Of a DNA stretch of 64,000 nucleotides, positions 28,079 through 37,059 are shown one piece after another. The notes under the pieces are model-generated. The model saw only the letters and a list, made by a program, of their open reading frames with translations. It ran no database searches and had not been told where the DNA came from. Both the position numbers and the translations under genes were made by a program. Position 1 is the stretch's first letter; each line of letters begins with the position of its first letter. The DNA comes from Flavobacterium anhuiense (GTDB taxonomy: Bacteria; Bacteroidota; Bacteroidia; Flavobacteriales; Flavobacteriaceae), in assembly GCF_004151235.1 (NCBI RefSeq), contig NZ_JUIV01000002.1, forward strand, positions 62,001 through 126,000, given 5' to 3'.

Positions 28079-28190
28079 GATAGATTAGTTTTATATTTAT
28101 ATCAAATATGTAGAATAATTCCCTCAAGTGCTATGACCTTTATCAGCTTTTAAAACAATTAAAAGAACATGTAATACGACTAAATTTTAG

Positions 28191-28198
28191 TATTTTTG
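28191..28198 (+). promoter_or_regulatory. -7 promoter element for rbfA, giving a leaderless or near-leaderless mRNA
   Basis: TATTTTTG matches TAnnTTTG and ends only four bases before the rbfA ATG at 28203. Given the usual offset, the inferred transcription start falls at the ATG, leaving no room for a ribosome binding site. Confidence 0.5.
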
Positions 28199-28202
28199 CA
28201 GT

Positions 28203-28595
28203 ATGGAAACAAATAGACAGAAAAAAATAGGCGGTGTTCTTCAGAAAGATCTGGTTGACATTTTGCAAGGTGAAGTGAGAAAAAACGGAATTACAAACTT
28301 GGTAATTTCAGTATCCAAAGTAAGTGTAACTACAGATTTATCTATAGCGACAGTATATTTAAGCATTTTTCCTCAAGAAAAAGCCAAAGAAACTTTAGAA
28401 GCCATAAAAACAAATTCAAATTTAATCAAACATGATTTGGCACAGCGTGTACGTTTACAATTGCGTCGTGTTCCGAATTTGGTATTCTTTATAGACGATT
28501 CTCTAGATTATATAGAGAAAATTGACAATGCACTTGCAGGAAAAGAAAACCCAATAGAAAACCGTGATCTTTTAGAAAAAAGAAGAAAGTCATAA
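28203..28595 (+). CDS. rbfA: Ribosome-binding factor A
   Basis: A 130-residue KH-like protein for 30S subunit maturation and cold adaptation. The RQKKIGGVLQKDLVDILQ start and the LRRVPNLVFFIDDS segment (about residues 89-102) are characteristic. The stop TAA is followed after one base by the TTG start of the permease gene, indicating coupling. Confidence 0.95.
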   Translation: METNRQKKIGGVLQKDLVDILQGEVRKNGITNLVISVSKVSVTTDLSIATVYLSIFPQEKAKETLEAIKTNSNLIKHDLAQRVRLQLRRVPNLVFFIDDSLDYIEKIDNALAGKENPIENRDLLEKRRKS

Positions 28596-28596
28596 T

Positions 28597-29796
28597 TTGA
28601 ATTTCCCTTTATACATAGCCAAACGTTATATTTTTAGCAGCAGTAAAAATAATGCTATCAATATTATCAACCGTATTGCCAGCATGGGAATCATTGTTGG
28701 TACAATGGCTTTGTTTGTAGTTTTATCTGTTTTCAGTGGGTTAAAGGTTTTTAGTCTTTCGTTTACAAACGAAATCGATCCTGATTTAAAATTGACAAGC
28801 ACTTATGGAAAATCATTTTTAATTACGCCCGATCAGGAGAATCAAATCAAAAAAATAGAAGGTGTTGCTTCTTACACCAAAATCATAGAAGAGCGTGTTT
28901 TATTTTTATTCAAAGACAAGCAGCAAGTTACGTATTTAAAAGGGGTTGACAGTTTATATCCAGTTGTTAACGATATCAAGAAAAAACTTTTTAATGGTCA
29001 ATGGCTAAAACCAGATAGTTTTCAAGTTGTAATTGGTTATGGTTTAGCTCAAAATTTCTCCATGGGAATTTTGGATTTTGAAAATCCGCTACAGATTTTT
29101 GCTCCAAAACCAGGAAAGGGAGGGATCGAAAATCCAGAAGAGGCTTTCAATAAAACAGATGTTTTGCCTGTTGGGATTTATTCCATCAGCGAAGATTTAG
29201 ATTCAAAATACGTATTTGCAGATTTAGGTTTAGTGCAAGAATTGTTAATGTACAAGCACAATCAAATCTCGGGATTAGAATTTAAATTAAAAGAAAACGC
29301 AGATGAAAGCGCTGTAAAATCAAAACTTAATTCTATTTTTAAAAATAAGATCACTTTAAAAAATAGAGCTCAGTTAAACGAGTCTTTATACAAAATGCTC
29401 AATACTGAAAATATCGCGGTTTATCTCATATTTACCTTAGTAATCATTGTAGCACTTTTTAATTTGATTGGCGCCTTGATTATGATGATTTTAGAAAAGA
29501 AAGGAAATCTAAAAACACTTTTCAATTTAGGATCAGATATTGGTGATCTTCGAAAAATATTTTTGTTGCAAGGAACTTTATTAAGCGTATTTGGTGGCTT
29601 GATCGGACTTATTTTAGGTATTATTCTCGTGATATTACAGCAGAAATTTGAACTTATCATGATTACGCCAACTCTGGCTTACCCAGTTGTTTTTACAGTA
29701 GAAAATGTTCTTATTGTTATGACAACAATTATCTCTTTAGGGTTTGTTGCTTCGTTAATTGCAAGCAGTCGCGTAAGTAAAAAATTACTAGATTAA
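28597..29796 (+). CDS. LolC/LolE-type ABC transporter permease (FtsX family)
   Basis: A 399-residue inner-membrane protein: one N-terminal helix (about 24-46), a large periplasmic MacB-like domain (about 47-265) and three C-terminal helices (FtsX domain). This is the topology of lipoprotein-releasing LolC/LolE, though no LolD ATPase gene is adjacent. The start is TTG at 28597; the family begins MNFPLYIAKRY, so the TTG is well placed. Confidence 0.87.
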   Translation: MNFPLYIAKRYIFSSSKNNAINIINRIASMGIIVGTMALFVVLSVFSGLKVFSLSFTNEIDPDLKLTSTYGKSFLITPDQENQIKKIEGVASYTKIIEERVLFLFKDKQQVTYLKGVDSLYPVVNDIKKKLFNGQWLKPDSFQVVIGYGLAQNFSMGILDFENPLQIFAPKPGKGGIENPEEAFNKTDVLPVGIYSISEDLDSKYVFADLGLVQELLMYKHNQISGLEFKLKENADESAVKSKLNSIFKNKITLKNRAQLNESLYKMLNTENIAVYLIFTLVIIVALFNLIGALIMMILEKKGNLKTLFNLGSDIGDLRKIFLLQGTLLSVFGGLIGLILGIILVILQQKFELIMITPTLAYPVVFTVENVLIVMTTIISLGFVASLIASSRVSKKLLD

Positions 29797-29968
29797 TTTC
29801 TCCTTTAAAAATATTACTTATATTTACCGCCTTGAAAATCTACAGCATATGATTGTTTCTGCCTAATCCTATTTTATTTTTTAGAATAATTAGGATACTT
29901 ACGTTTTACTTTTTTAGTTCAGATTAAAGATACATCTGGACCAATTTTATCATTTATCCTAAAATATC

Positions 29969-31396
29969 ATGACAGAAACATCTATAAAAGAAAGTTTTAT
30001 TTCCAAAATTTTTACCACAATTAAACAGGCTTTAAAAGGCGACGAATCTTTTGACTATACTTCTGGAAGTATAAAAAAAGCAGTAATTCTATTGGCCATT
30101 CCGATGGTTTTAGAAATGATGATGGAATCGGTTTTTGCTTTGGTCGATTTATATTTCGTCGGACATTTGGAACACAGCAGTTTTGCTATTCAGACGGTTG
30201 GTTTAACCGAATCGGTGTTGACAGTAATTTATTCTCTCGCCATAGGAATGAGTATGGCAGCAACAGCAGTTGTAGCGAGGCGTATTGGAGAAAAAGATCC
30301 TGTTGCAGCAGCAAAAGCTGGAATGCAAGCCATTATTATAGCATTTGCAATTAATGGTGTATTAAGTATTTTCGGAATTATATACGCAAAAGAGATTTTG
30401 ATTCTGATGGGTTCTTCTGTAGAATCTGCCGAACATGGTTTCCGATTTACTCAAATTATGATTGGTTCTAGTTTATGCATTATGCTTTTGTTCTTAATAA
30501 ACGGAATCTTTCGTGGAGCTGGAAATGCTGCAATTGCAATGAAAAGTCTTTGGATTGCCAATATTTGCAATATCATTTTATGTCCGATTTTAATTAACGG
30601 TTTTGGACCAGTTCCTGCTTTCGGACTAGTTGGAGCGGCTTTAGCAACTACTATTGGAAGAAGTATTGGGGTTTTATATCAGGTTTATCATTTATTTTTT
30701 GGCAACGGAATTTTAAGAATCAAGATTCCATATTTTGCTCCAGATTTTACACAGATAAAAGCTTTAGTAAAAATTGCGGCACCTGGAATTTTACAATTTA
30801 TAATTGCTTCTTGCAGCTGGATTTTCTTAGCACAATTAGTCGCAACAACAGGAGGCGATCATGGTTCTGCGGGATATCAGACTGCTTTGAGAATTATGAT
30901 GTTTTTCATACTTCCCGCTTGGGGATTAAGTAATGCAGCAGCCACTTTGGTTGGACAAAACTTAGGAGCCAAACAAATTGAACGTGCCGAAAAATCGGTT
31001 TATACAACAGCCAGATATAATGTAATTTTCATGGCTTCAATTATGATTATTACTTTGGTTTTCGGACAATATATTATTTCGTTTTTCACGAATGATCAGC
31101 AGGTAAAAACCATTGCGATTGAAGCATTGCAAATCATGAGCATCGGATTTATTTTCTACGGAATTGGGATGGTTTTGATCAACACTTTCAATGGAGCAGG
31201 AGATACTTGGACACCAACAGGAATTAACTTTTTTGGTTTTTGGCTGTTTCAAATTCCGTTGGCTTTTGTTTTAGCGAAGCATTTCAATATGGGACCAACT
31301 GGAGTTTTTATAGCTATTCCAGTTGCAGAAACTGCAATTACTTTGACGGGAATCGTTTTCTATAAAAGAGGAAAGTGGAAGAGAGTTCAAGTATAA
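29969..31396 (+). CDS. MATE-family efflux transporter
   Basis: A 475-residue protein with about twelve membrane helices arranged as two similar halves; both halves carry MATE-type glycine/proline patterns (AIPMVLEMMMESVFALVD, IAAPGILQFIIASCSWIF). It exports organic cations or drugs with a Na+ or H+ gradient. The N-terminal 40 residues are a soluble extension. Separated by 172 bases from the permease gene; a palindromic terminator follows. Confidence 0.93.
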   Translation: MTETSIKESFISKIFTTIKQALKGDESFDYTSGSIKKAVILLAIPMVLEMMMESVFALVDLYFVGHLEHSSFAIQTVGLTESVLTVIYSLAIGMSMAATAVVARRIGEKDPVAAAKAGMQAIIIAFAINGVLSIFGIIYAKEILILMGSSVESAEHGFRFTQIMIGSSLCIMLLFLINGIFRGAGNAAIAMKSLWIANICNIILCPILINGFGPVPAFGLVGAALATTIGRSIGVLYQVYHLFFGNGILRIKIPYFAPDFTQIKALVKIAAPGILQFIIASCSWIFLAQLVATTGGDHGSAGYQTALRIMMFFILPAWGLSNAAATLVGQNLGAKQIERAEKSVYTTARYNVIFMASIMIITLVFGQYIISFFTNDQQVKTIAIEALQIMSIGFIFYGIGMVLINTFNGAGDTWTPTGINFFGFWLFQIPLAFVLAKHFNMGPTGVFIAIPVAETAITLTGIVFYKRGKWKRVQV

Positions 31397-31403
31397 TAAA
31401 AAG

Positions 31404-31436
31404 AAAAAGACCTTCAAATTTGAAGGTCTTTTTTAT
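31404..31436. terminator. Bidirectional terminator between MATE and dusB
   Basis: AAAGACCTTCAAATTTGAAGGTCTTT is a perfect palindrome (about 31407-31432) with A- and T-runs on both sides; the two genes converge on it. Confidence 0.88.
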
Positions 31437-31439
31437 GTT

Positions 31440-32432
31440 TTAAACAAACTCGTATCCTGCATACACTTCTTCGATTTCTTTCATAATCGCGAATAAATCT
31501 TCAGGAGCATCTGTGGTAACTAGTTTTTGTTTGAATTCTTTAAACGAATGAATTCCTTTGAAATAGTTCGTATAATGACGTCTCATTTCAACAATTCCTA
31601 AGCGCTCGCCTTTCCATTCCATTGACCATTGTAAATGATTTCTAGCCGCTTCAACACGATCAATAACCGTTGGAGCTGGTAAGTGTTCGCCTGTCTTGAA
31701 ATAGTGTTTGATTTCGTTAAAAATCCACGGATAACCAATTGCGGCACGACCAATCATGATGCCATCAATTCCGTATTCATTTTTATATTTCAATGCTTTT
31801 TCTGGACTGTCGATATCACCATTTCCGAAAATAGGCATTGTAATTCTTGGATTGTTTTTTACACGCGCAATATGCGACCAGTCAGAATGGCCTTTGTACA
31901 TTTGAGCACGAGTTCTAGCGTGAATTGTTAAAGCTTGAACACCAATATCTTGAAGTCTTTCAGCAACTTCATCAATGTTAATAGAGTTTTCATCCCAGCC
32001 TAAACGGGTTTTTACTGTAACAGGCAAATCAGTTCCTTTGATAACCGCTTTGGTCAAACGAACCATCAAATCGACATCTTTTAAAACTCCAGCACCTGCG
32101 CCACGGCAAACGACTTTTTTTACTGGGCATCCAAAATTGATATCCACTAAATCTGGTTTTACAGTCGAAACAATTTTAGATGACATTTCCATTGCTTCTT
32201 CATCACCACCAAAAATCTGAATTCCAACAGGACGTTCGTAATCAAAAATATCCAGCTTCATGCGGCTTTTTATAGCGTCACGAATTAATCCTTCCGACGA
32301 AATAAATTCAGAATACATTAAGTCAGCTCCGTGCGTTTTGCATAACCTGCGAAACGGCGGATCGCTAACATCTTCCATCGGTGCTAGTAGTAAAGGAAAT
32401 TCGGGTAGTTCTATGTTGCCAATCTTGACCAT
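31440..32432 (-). CDS. dusB: tRNA-dihydrouridine synthase, DusB type
   Basis: FMN enzyme that reduces uridine to dihydrouridine in tRNA. About 330 residues. LAPMEDVSDPPFR (about 16-28) is the FMN-binding start, NFGCPVKKVVCRGAGAG holds the catalytic cysteine near residue 105, and IGRAAIGYPWIF is near 225. I start at ATG 32432 (MVKIGN); the upstream ATG at 32450 falls inside the -7 element. Confidence 0.93.
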   Translation of the reverse strand: MVKIGNIELPEFPLLLAPMEDVSDPPFRRLCKTHGADLMYSEFISSEGLIRDAIKSRMKLDIFDYERPVGIQIFGGDEEAMEMSSKIVSTVKPDLVDINFGCPVKKVVCRGAGAGVLKDVDLMVRLTKAVIKGTDLPVTVKTRLGWDENSINIDEVAERLQDIGVQALTIHARTRAQMYKGHSDWSHIARVKNNPRITMPIFGNGDIDSPEKALKYKNEYGIDGIMIGRAAIGYPWIFNEIKHYFKTGEHLPAPTVIDRVEAARNHLQWSMEWKGERLGIVEMRRHYTNYFKGIHSFKEFKQKLVTTDAPEDLFAIMKEIEEVYAGYEFV

Positions 32433-32447
32433 CTTCGTAATTTTTTG

Positions 32448-32455
32448 CAAAATTA
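32448..32455 (-). promoter_or_regulatory. -7 promoter element for dusB
   Basis: CAAAATTA on the plus strand is TAATTTTG on the minus strand, 16 bases upstream of the chosen ATG. Confidence 0.5.
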
Positions 32456-32480
32456 CAACATTTAGTTCAATTAAAAAGAT

Positions 32481-32583
32481 TCTAAGTTTCTAAGATGCTA
32501 AGGTTCTGAGTTTTTTATCCTTATTTAATATTAAAAAAGAAAAACTTAGAACCTTAGAATCTCAGTATCTTAGCAACTTAGAA
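32481..32583. repeat. Imperfect inverted repeat, CTTAGAA words
   Basis: TCTAAGTTTCTAAGATGCTAAGG... (32481-32515) pairs with ...CCTTAGAATCTCAGTATCTTAGCAACTTAGA (32541-32582), with one eight- or nine-base insertion in the right arm. The right arm runs into the stop codon of the adenylate-forming gene. It is probably another dispersed palindromic element, at the boundary of the pigment cluster. Confidence 0.65.
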
Positions 32584-33873
32584 CGAAGTTCTGTAGTCAA
32601 AAAATCGAATTGGTTTTCGGCTCATTGGATTAAAAACCAATGGATTTAAAACTTCTTTTGAAGCAAATTCTATTTTTGGCGTAACTCTTAATTTGGCTCT
32701 AAAATGATCTTTTATTTCCTGTAAAAATTCTGGAGTTTGATTTTTAACTGCAATTTTGATCAAGATTTCATCAGTACCTAAATCATTGGTTGAAATTTCG
32801 ATAAGGTGATTTTCGATATTGTCAAAACTGCTCAAAACATCATTCATCGCTGGCGGATAAAGTGTTGTTCCTTTATATTTAATCATTTGTTTTTTGCGCC
32901 CGACAACTGGGCCAACACGTAAAGTATTTCTTCCGCAAGCGCAAGGCTCGTCATGAAACTGAACCATATCGCCTGTTTTGAAACGGAGTAAAGGCATCGC
33001 CTCAATTCCTAAAGTAGTAAAAGTAAGTTCTCCAGTTTCTCCATTTTTTACAGGCTGATTATTTTCGTCTAAAACTTCTACAATGATCAATTCTGGGTGA
33101 TGATGTCCGCCTTTTCCGTGTTCGCATTCTGTAAAAGCAGTGCTCATTTCGGTAGAAGCATAAGTCGAAAACAACTTAATATTCCATTTATCTGTAATTT
33201 TTTTGGATAAAATATTCATCGAGAAATCCTGTTCTCTCAAAGATTCTCCAATACATATCGCACCTTTTATGCTAGAATTATTATAATCGATTCCATGCAT
33301 TTCGGCGTATTCAATTAATTTCAAAAGGAAAGAAGGAACCGTAATCAAATAACTCGGATTGTATTTTAAAATCGAATCCCATTGCATTTCTGGAATTCCG
33401 GCTCCAACACGAATTACTCCCACTTTCAGTTTTCGAAGTCCGAGAAAATAGGCAAGACCAGCCATAAATTTTCTATCGATTGTCGTCATCAATTGAACAA
33501 CATCACCTTCTTCAATTCCAGCACAGGCAAAAGAAATGGCTTCGTTGTAGGCTAAACGATCCAAGTCAGAATCGGTTAGACCAAAAGTTACAGGATCTCC
33601 TAAAGTTCCTGATGTCGAAGCGTAATCGATAATTTTATGCTGTGGGACACACAAAAAATCATCATTGTATTGCTGTAAATCTTCTTTGGTTGTAACAGGC
33701 AAATGCTGTAAATCTTCCAGCGTTTTTACTTTCGAAATATCAATATTCTGTCCTGCAAAAAGTCTTTTATAAAAAGGAGAATTCTCGCTGATATAAGCTA
33801 AAAGTTCGGCTAATTTTTTTTCTTGAAAAATTTTAATCTCTTCTAAAGAATCTTTTTCTATTGCTGGAATCAT
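32578..33873 (-). CDS. PaaK-like adenylate-forming ligase (flexirubin cluster)
   Basis: A 431-residue enzyme with the P-loop STSGTLGDP at residues 86-94, a later YASTE motif (about 231-235), and the cysteine pair CACGR of PaaK-type enzymes near 313. It likely activates an aryl acid such as 4-hydroxycinnamate as adenylate for loading on the cluster's ACP or CoA; this is inference from the aromatic amino acid lyase at the other end of the cluster. The ATG overlaps the stop of the upstream gene by four bases (ATGA). It is the last gene of the operon. Confidence 0.87.
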   Translation of the reverse strand: MIPAIEKDSLEEIKIFQEKKLAELLAYISENSPFYKRLFAGQNIDISKVKTLEDLQHLPVTTKEDLQQYNDDFLCVPQHKIIDYASTSGTLGDPVTFGLTDSDLDRLAYNEAISFACAGIEEGDVVQLMTTIDRKFMAGLAYFLGLRKLKVGVIRVGAGIPEMQWDSILKYNPSYLITVPSFLLKLIEYAEMHGIDYNNSSIKGAICIGESLREQDFSMNILSKKITDKWNIKLFSTYASTEMSTAFTECEHGKGGHHHPELIIVEVLDENNQPVKNGETGELTFTTLGIEAMPLLRFKTGDMVQFHDEPCACGRNTLRVGPVVGRKKQMIKYKGTTLYPPAMNDVLSSFDNIENHLIEISTNDLGTDEILIKIAVKNQTPEFLQEIKDHFRAKLRVTPKIEFASKEVLNPLVFNPMSRKPIRFFDYRTSF

Positions 33874-35534
33874 TGTAATTTTCTTTTGACTTTTTTTAAA
33901 TATTTTTCAATCTCTTCTTTTTGAGGAGCCGTGGTGATTTCGTGACTTAAAGCTTTTTCAAAATTAAGCTTTGCCTGAAGAAATTCCTTTTTTTGGTAAA
34001 AGTACAATCCTACCTTATAATATACAACCCAATAATCGGGGTTTAATGCTTGATAATTTTGGAGAAATTCTGCAGAAACAGTTTCTTTCTTTTTCAAAAT
34101 AGAGTCTATTTTGTGATCTTCCATTTTGAATTTTTTAAAATTCTGAAAGGCAACTGTTTCTAAAAAAGGATCTTTGGCAATGTTTAGATTTTCCTTTTGA
34201 AAAGATTTTGTTGCATTTCTGTTTTCACCAAAAATTTCATTTAAATCATAACATATAAACTCGCCCAATTGATACGGATTTGCCGAAACCCAAACCAATC
34301 TTTCTTTTGGTTTAAATATAATTCCGTGATGCGCCAGCAGTTGGTTCAAGGCTTTTTCGTTTCCATATCCTAAAAAAATATCTTTTAAACCTTCTTTGTT
34401 TCGAAGAATTTCCGAAGCAATTTCAGGATTTACTTTTGAATTTTCAGATAGCAATTCCTGCATTCTTTCGTAACGGTATTCAGAATGGCTGTTGGCAATT
34501 TGTTCCAGATTTCTTTTATCTTCTTTGAAAGCTTCACCTTGAAAATGATTGGAACAAATTAATTGATCACTGTTTGGAACATCATAAACGTCCATTTTAT
34601 TTGGCGAAACTTCAATCAAAATCGCTTTGTTGTCATTGGTACTTCCGACCATAATTGATTCAGAGACAAATACTTTTCTTTTTTTTGCGATTGCAACAGC
34701 CTCATCTAAATTTTTAGCATGCTGTAAAATTTCACGAGTCAAGATTGAAATCGGAGTTTTCGCGCTAAGCGGAATTTTAGATTTAGAAGCATTTATCGTT
34801 ACAGTCAATCCTTCATAATTCATTCCAGAAACGGCACCAATCATTCCAGGCCAAGTTACCATCATAAAAGGATAACCTTCTTCTGGTTTTATAAAGGCAG
34901 CTATTTTATTTTCCGCGAAAGCGTCATTGACATAAAAATCAAAATTTCGAGCCAAAATTAAATTCCCATCTTCCGATTTTTCGTTCCAAGCCGCAAAAGA
35001 AGAACAGCCAACCAAAGCAAGATCTTGTAAAGCGTGCCCAATATCGTGCGCGGCATGCAGATATAAACTGCGCTGATATTGCGGTGCGATATTATCAAAG
35101 TCATTTGAAGTGTATTGCGAAACGCCATAAATTTCCGTTTGATATTCGTCAGGAACATTCAAATACAATTTTCGATTGTACCATTTCAAGAACTGACGAA
35201 GCAGTTTTTGCTGAAATTTTGACGGAATTAAATCGGTAATTTTAGAGAAAAAAATACGCTGCTGTTTGTGCAAAAGCGAATCGGTCAGAGCGCCAGTCGA
35301 AAGTCCAATTTCTAGCGGATCGCCTTCTACATATAATTCCCAAAGGCCTTGTTTATTTTTTACAAGCGAATTTTTTCCAGTAATAAAAATACTGTCAGAT
35401 AATTTGTTTACAACAGGTTTTGTATTGTTTAAACCCGTAAGATCGGGAGTGTGTTTTTTTGATTTTGAAGTACCGCAGGAAGTCAGCAAACTTAAAAAAC
35501 CGACGAAGAAAATATATAAGATTCGGTTTTTCAT
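33870..35534 (-). CDS. C45-type Ntn-hydrolase/acyltransferase lipoprotein with TPR tail
   Basis: A 554-residue lipoprotein (LLTSC, Cys20) with a peptidase C45/acyl-CoA:6-APA acyltransferase-like domain. The nucleophile of this Ntn family would be Cys177 (GCSSF), with RNFDFYV near 195. A TPR-like helical tail starts near residue 490. Family members can hydrolyse or transfer acyl groups after self-cleavage before the cysteine. In this cluster it could act on the pigment or its lipid; function is not shown. It lies seven bases after the desaturase gene. Confidence 0.8.
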   Translation of the reverse strand: MKNRILYIFFVGFLSLLTSCGTSKSKKHTPDLTGLNNTKPVVNKLSDSIFITGKNSLVKNKQGLWELYVEGDPLEIGLSTGALTDSLLHKQQRIFFSKITDLIPSKFQQKLLRQFLKWYNRKLYLNVPDEYQTEIYGVSQYTSNDFDNIAPQYQRSLYLHAAHDIGHALQDLALVGCSSFAAWNEKSEDGNLILARNFDFYVNDAFAENKIAAFIKPEEGYPFMMVTWPGMIGAVSGMNYEGLTVTINASKSKIPLSAKTPISILTREILQHAKNLDEAVAIAKKRKVFVSESIMVGSTNDNKAILIEVSPNKMDVYDVPNSDQLICSNHFQGEAFKEDKRNLEQIANSHSEYRYERMQELLSENSKVNPEIASEILRNKEGLKDIFLGYGNEKALNQLLAHHGIIFKPKERLVWVSANPYQLGEFICYDLNEIFGENRNATKSFQKENLNIAKDPFLETVAFQNFKKFKMEDHKIDSILKKKETVSAEFLQNYQALNPDYWVVYYKVGLYFYQKKEFLQAKLNFEKALSHEITTAPQKEEIEKYLKKVKRKLQ

Positions 35535-35541
35535 AAATAAT

Positions 35542-37059
35542 TTATTCAGATGCTTTTTTAATTTTTTCCAGCAGATATTCTTTTCCTACAATTTCAGAGC
35601 AAGTTATGACCGCTCCAACCGTAACACCCAAGACACCGTGCATATTAATACTTTGGCCTGTAAGATAAAGATTTTCTATCTTAGTTTTGTTAGGAATCAA
35701 AGTTTTCATTGGATTATTGGAATCTTTAACATATCCGTACATATTTCCGCCGTCTCCGCCAATATAATCGCGATAGGAAAGCGGGGTAGAAGTATAAACG
35801 GATTGGATGCAATCTCTAATTCCGGGAAATTTTTTTTCGATTTCTTTTAAAAGCTTTTCGGCTTTTTCAGCTTTGAAATCTTCGTAACTTTTGCCGCGAT
35901 CATTTTCTTCAAAAGTGGTATTAAAAGTATCTTCCCAAGTTTTGACATCTTCATATTTCATATAAGTCAAAACCGTTATTCCATCTGCCCATTCCTCATC
36001 TTTTTTTGACGGATTCATTGAAGCCATAAAAGTTTTTGGCCATGAGTTTTCGTCATATTCGTGCGCGGTCCAAACATCATTTGCACTTTTAAAATGGTAA
36101 TAATTATGATTGATGTATTTAAAAGTTTTGGGTTTAAAAACAATGTATAAACTGAAAGCAGAAAGTACGTTTTCGAGATTTTGAATTCTATTGAAAAATG
36201 GTTTTCTGAAGTTTTCCTGACCAGCCATTTTCAAAGTCGTTTTCGGCTCGATATTCGAAATAAAAAACGTTCCCGAAACCTCAGTTCCGTCTTTTATTTT
36301 TACGGAATTCACCTTTTGGTTTTCAACTTCAATTTTTATGACTTCTTTATGTTTGAAGAATTCGCCTCCATATTTTTTTAATTGTTTAAGAAGCTGTTTT
36401 GTAATTTGGCTTCCGCCATTTATGCATCGCCAAGAACTTTCAATGTATGAATTGGCAATAAGTGCATGTACATAAAAAGGTGATTTTTCAGCTATTCCAG
36501 CATACAGAAAATTAGATCCAGATAAAACCGCTTTCAGTTTTTCATTTTTAGTAAAAGAATCGATAGTTTCTTTCGCGTTAAGCGCTAAAATCTCATCATC
36601 GTATTTTCCCTGAGATTCCAGATTGTAAAGCGGAAATGTTTTGCAAACTGCTTTTATTTTCTGGCAATACTTTTCTAAATTCTCTTTTTCTTCAGGAAAA
36701 AATTGAGTGAGTTTTTCAATGAAATTCTCGAAACCCTGAGCGTGTGGATATTCGGTTTTATCGTCATCAAAAGAAATTATATCAAAACCATTTTCATCCA
36801 TTTTTTTCAGATTCAAATGATCCATTATTCCGATATATTTGAAATATTGATGAAGATTCTGGCCTTCGCCTAAACCTCCGATATAATGAATTCCGGTATC
36901 AAATATGGTTTTATCTCTTACGAAAGTCTGCAGATTTCCGCCGTATTGATTGTTTTTTTCGAGTACACAAACGCTGTAGCCTTCTTTTGCCAGAATAACA
37001 GCAGAAACCAGTCCGCCTAAACCGCTGCCAATTATAACTACATCGTACTGTTTTTTCAT
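35542..37059 (-). CDS. Phytoene desaturase/CrtISO-like FAD-dependent oxidoreductase
   Basis: A 505-residue flavoprotein with the dinucleotide-binding GSGLGGLVSA (residues 11-20), ending LEKNNQYGGN, and the C-terminal GVLGVTVGAVITCSE FAD segment. It resembles carotenoid desaturases/isomerases, but no phytoene synthase is present, so a role in isomerising or tailoring the polyene chain is more likely (inference). Its ATG shares one base with the stop of the MMPL fusion gene. Confidence 0.87.
   Translation of the reverse strand: MKKQYDVVIIGSGLGGLVSAVILAKEGYSVCVLEKNNQYGGNLQTFVRDKTIFDTGIHYIGGLGEGQNLHQYFKYIGIMDHLNLKKMDENGFDIISFDDDKTEYPHAQGFENFIEKLTQFFPEEKENLEKYCQKIKAVCKTFPLYNLESQGKYDDEILALNAKETIDSFTKNEKLKAVLSGSNFLYAGIAEKSPFYVHALIANSYIESSWRCINGGSQITKQLLKQLKKYGGEFFKHKEVIKIEVENQKVNSVKIKDGTEVSGTFFISNIEPKTTLKMAGQENFRKPFFNRIQNLENVLSAFSLYIVFKPKTFKYINHNYYHFKSANDVWTAHEYDENSWPKTFMASMNPSKKDEEWADGITVLTYMKYEDVKTWEDTFNTTFEENDRGKSYEDFKAEKAEKLLKEIEKKFPGIRDCIQSVYTSTPLSYRDYIGGDGGNMYGYVKDSNNPMKTLIPNKTKIENLYLTGQSINMHGVLGVTVGAVITCSEIVGKEYLLEKIKKASE

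Noticed and set aside
35266..35850. Plus-strand frame of 194 codons across the C45-type and desaturase genes
   Set aside because: Antisense to two clear domains in overlapping operon genes; low-complexity composition.
35542..37059. Carotenoid biosynthesis gene
   Set aside because: The desaturase-like protein has no phytoene synthase, cyclase or other carotenoid gene nearby; the cluster around it is type II polyketide-like.
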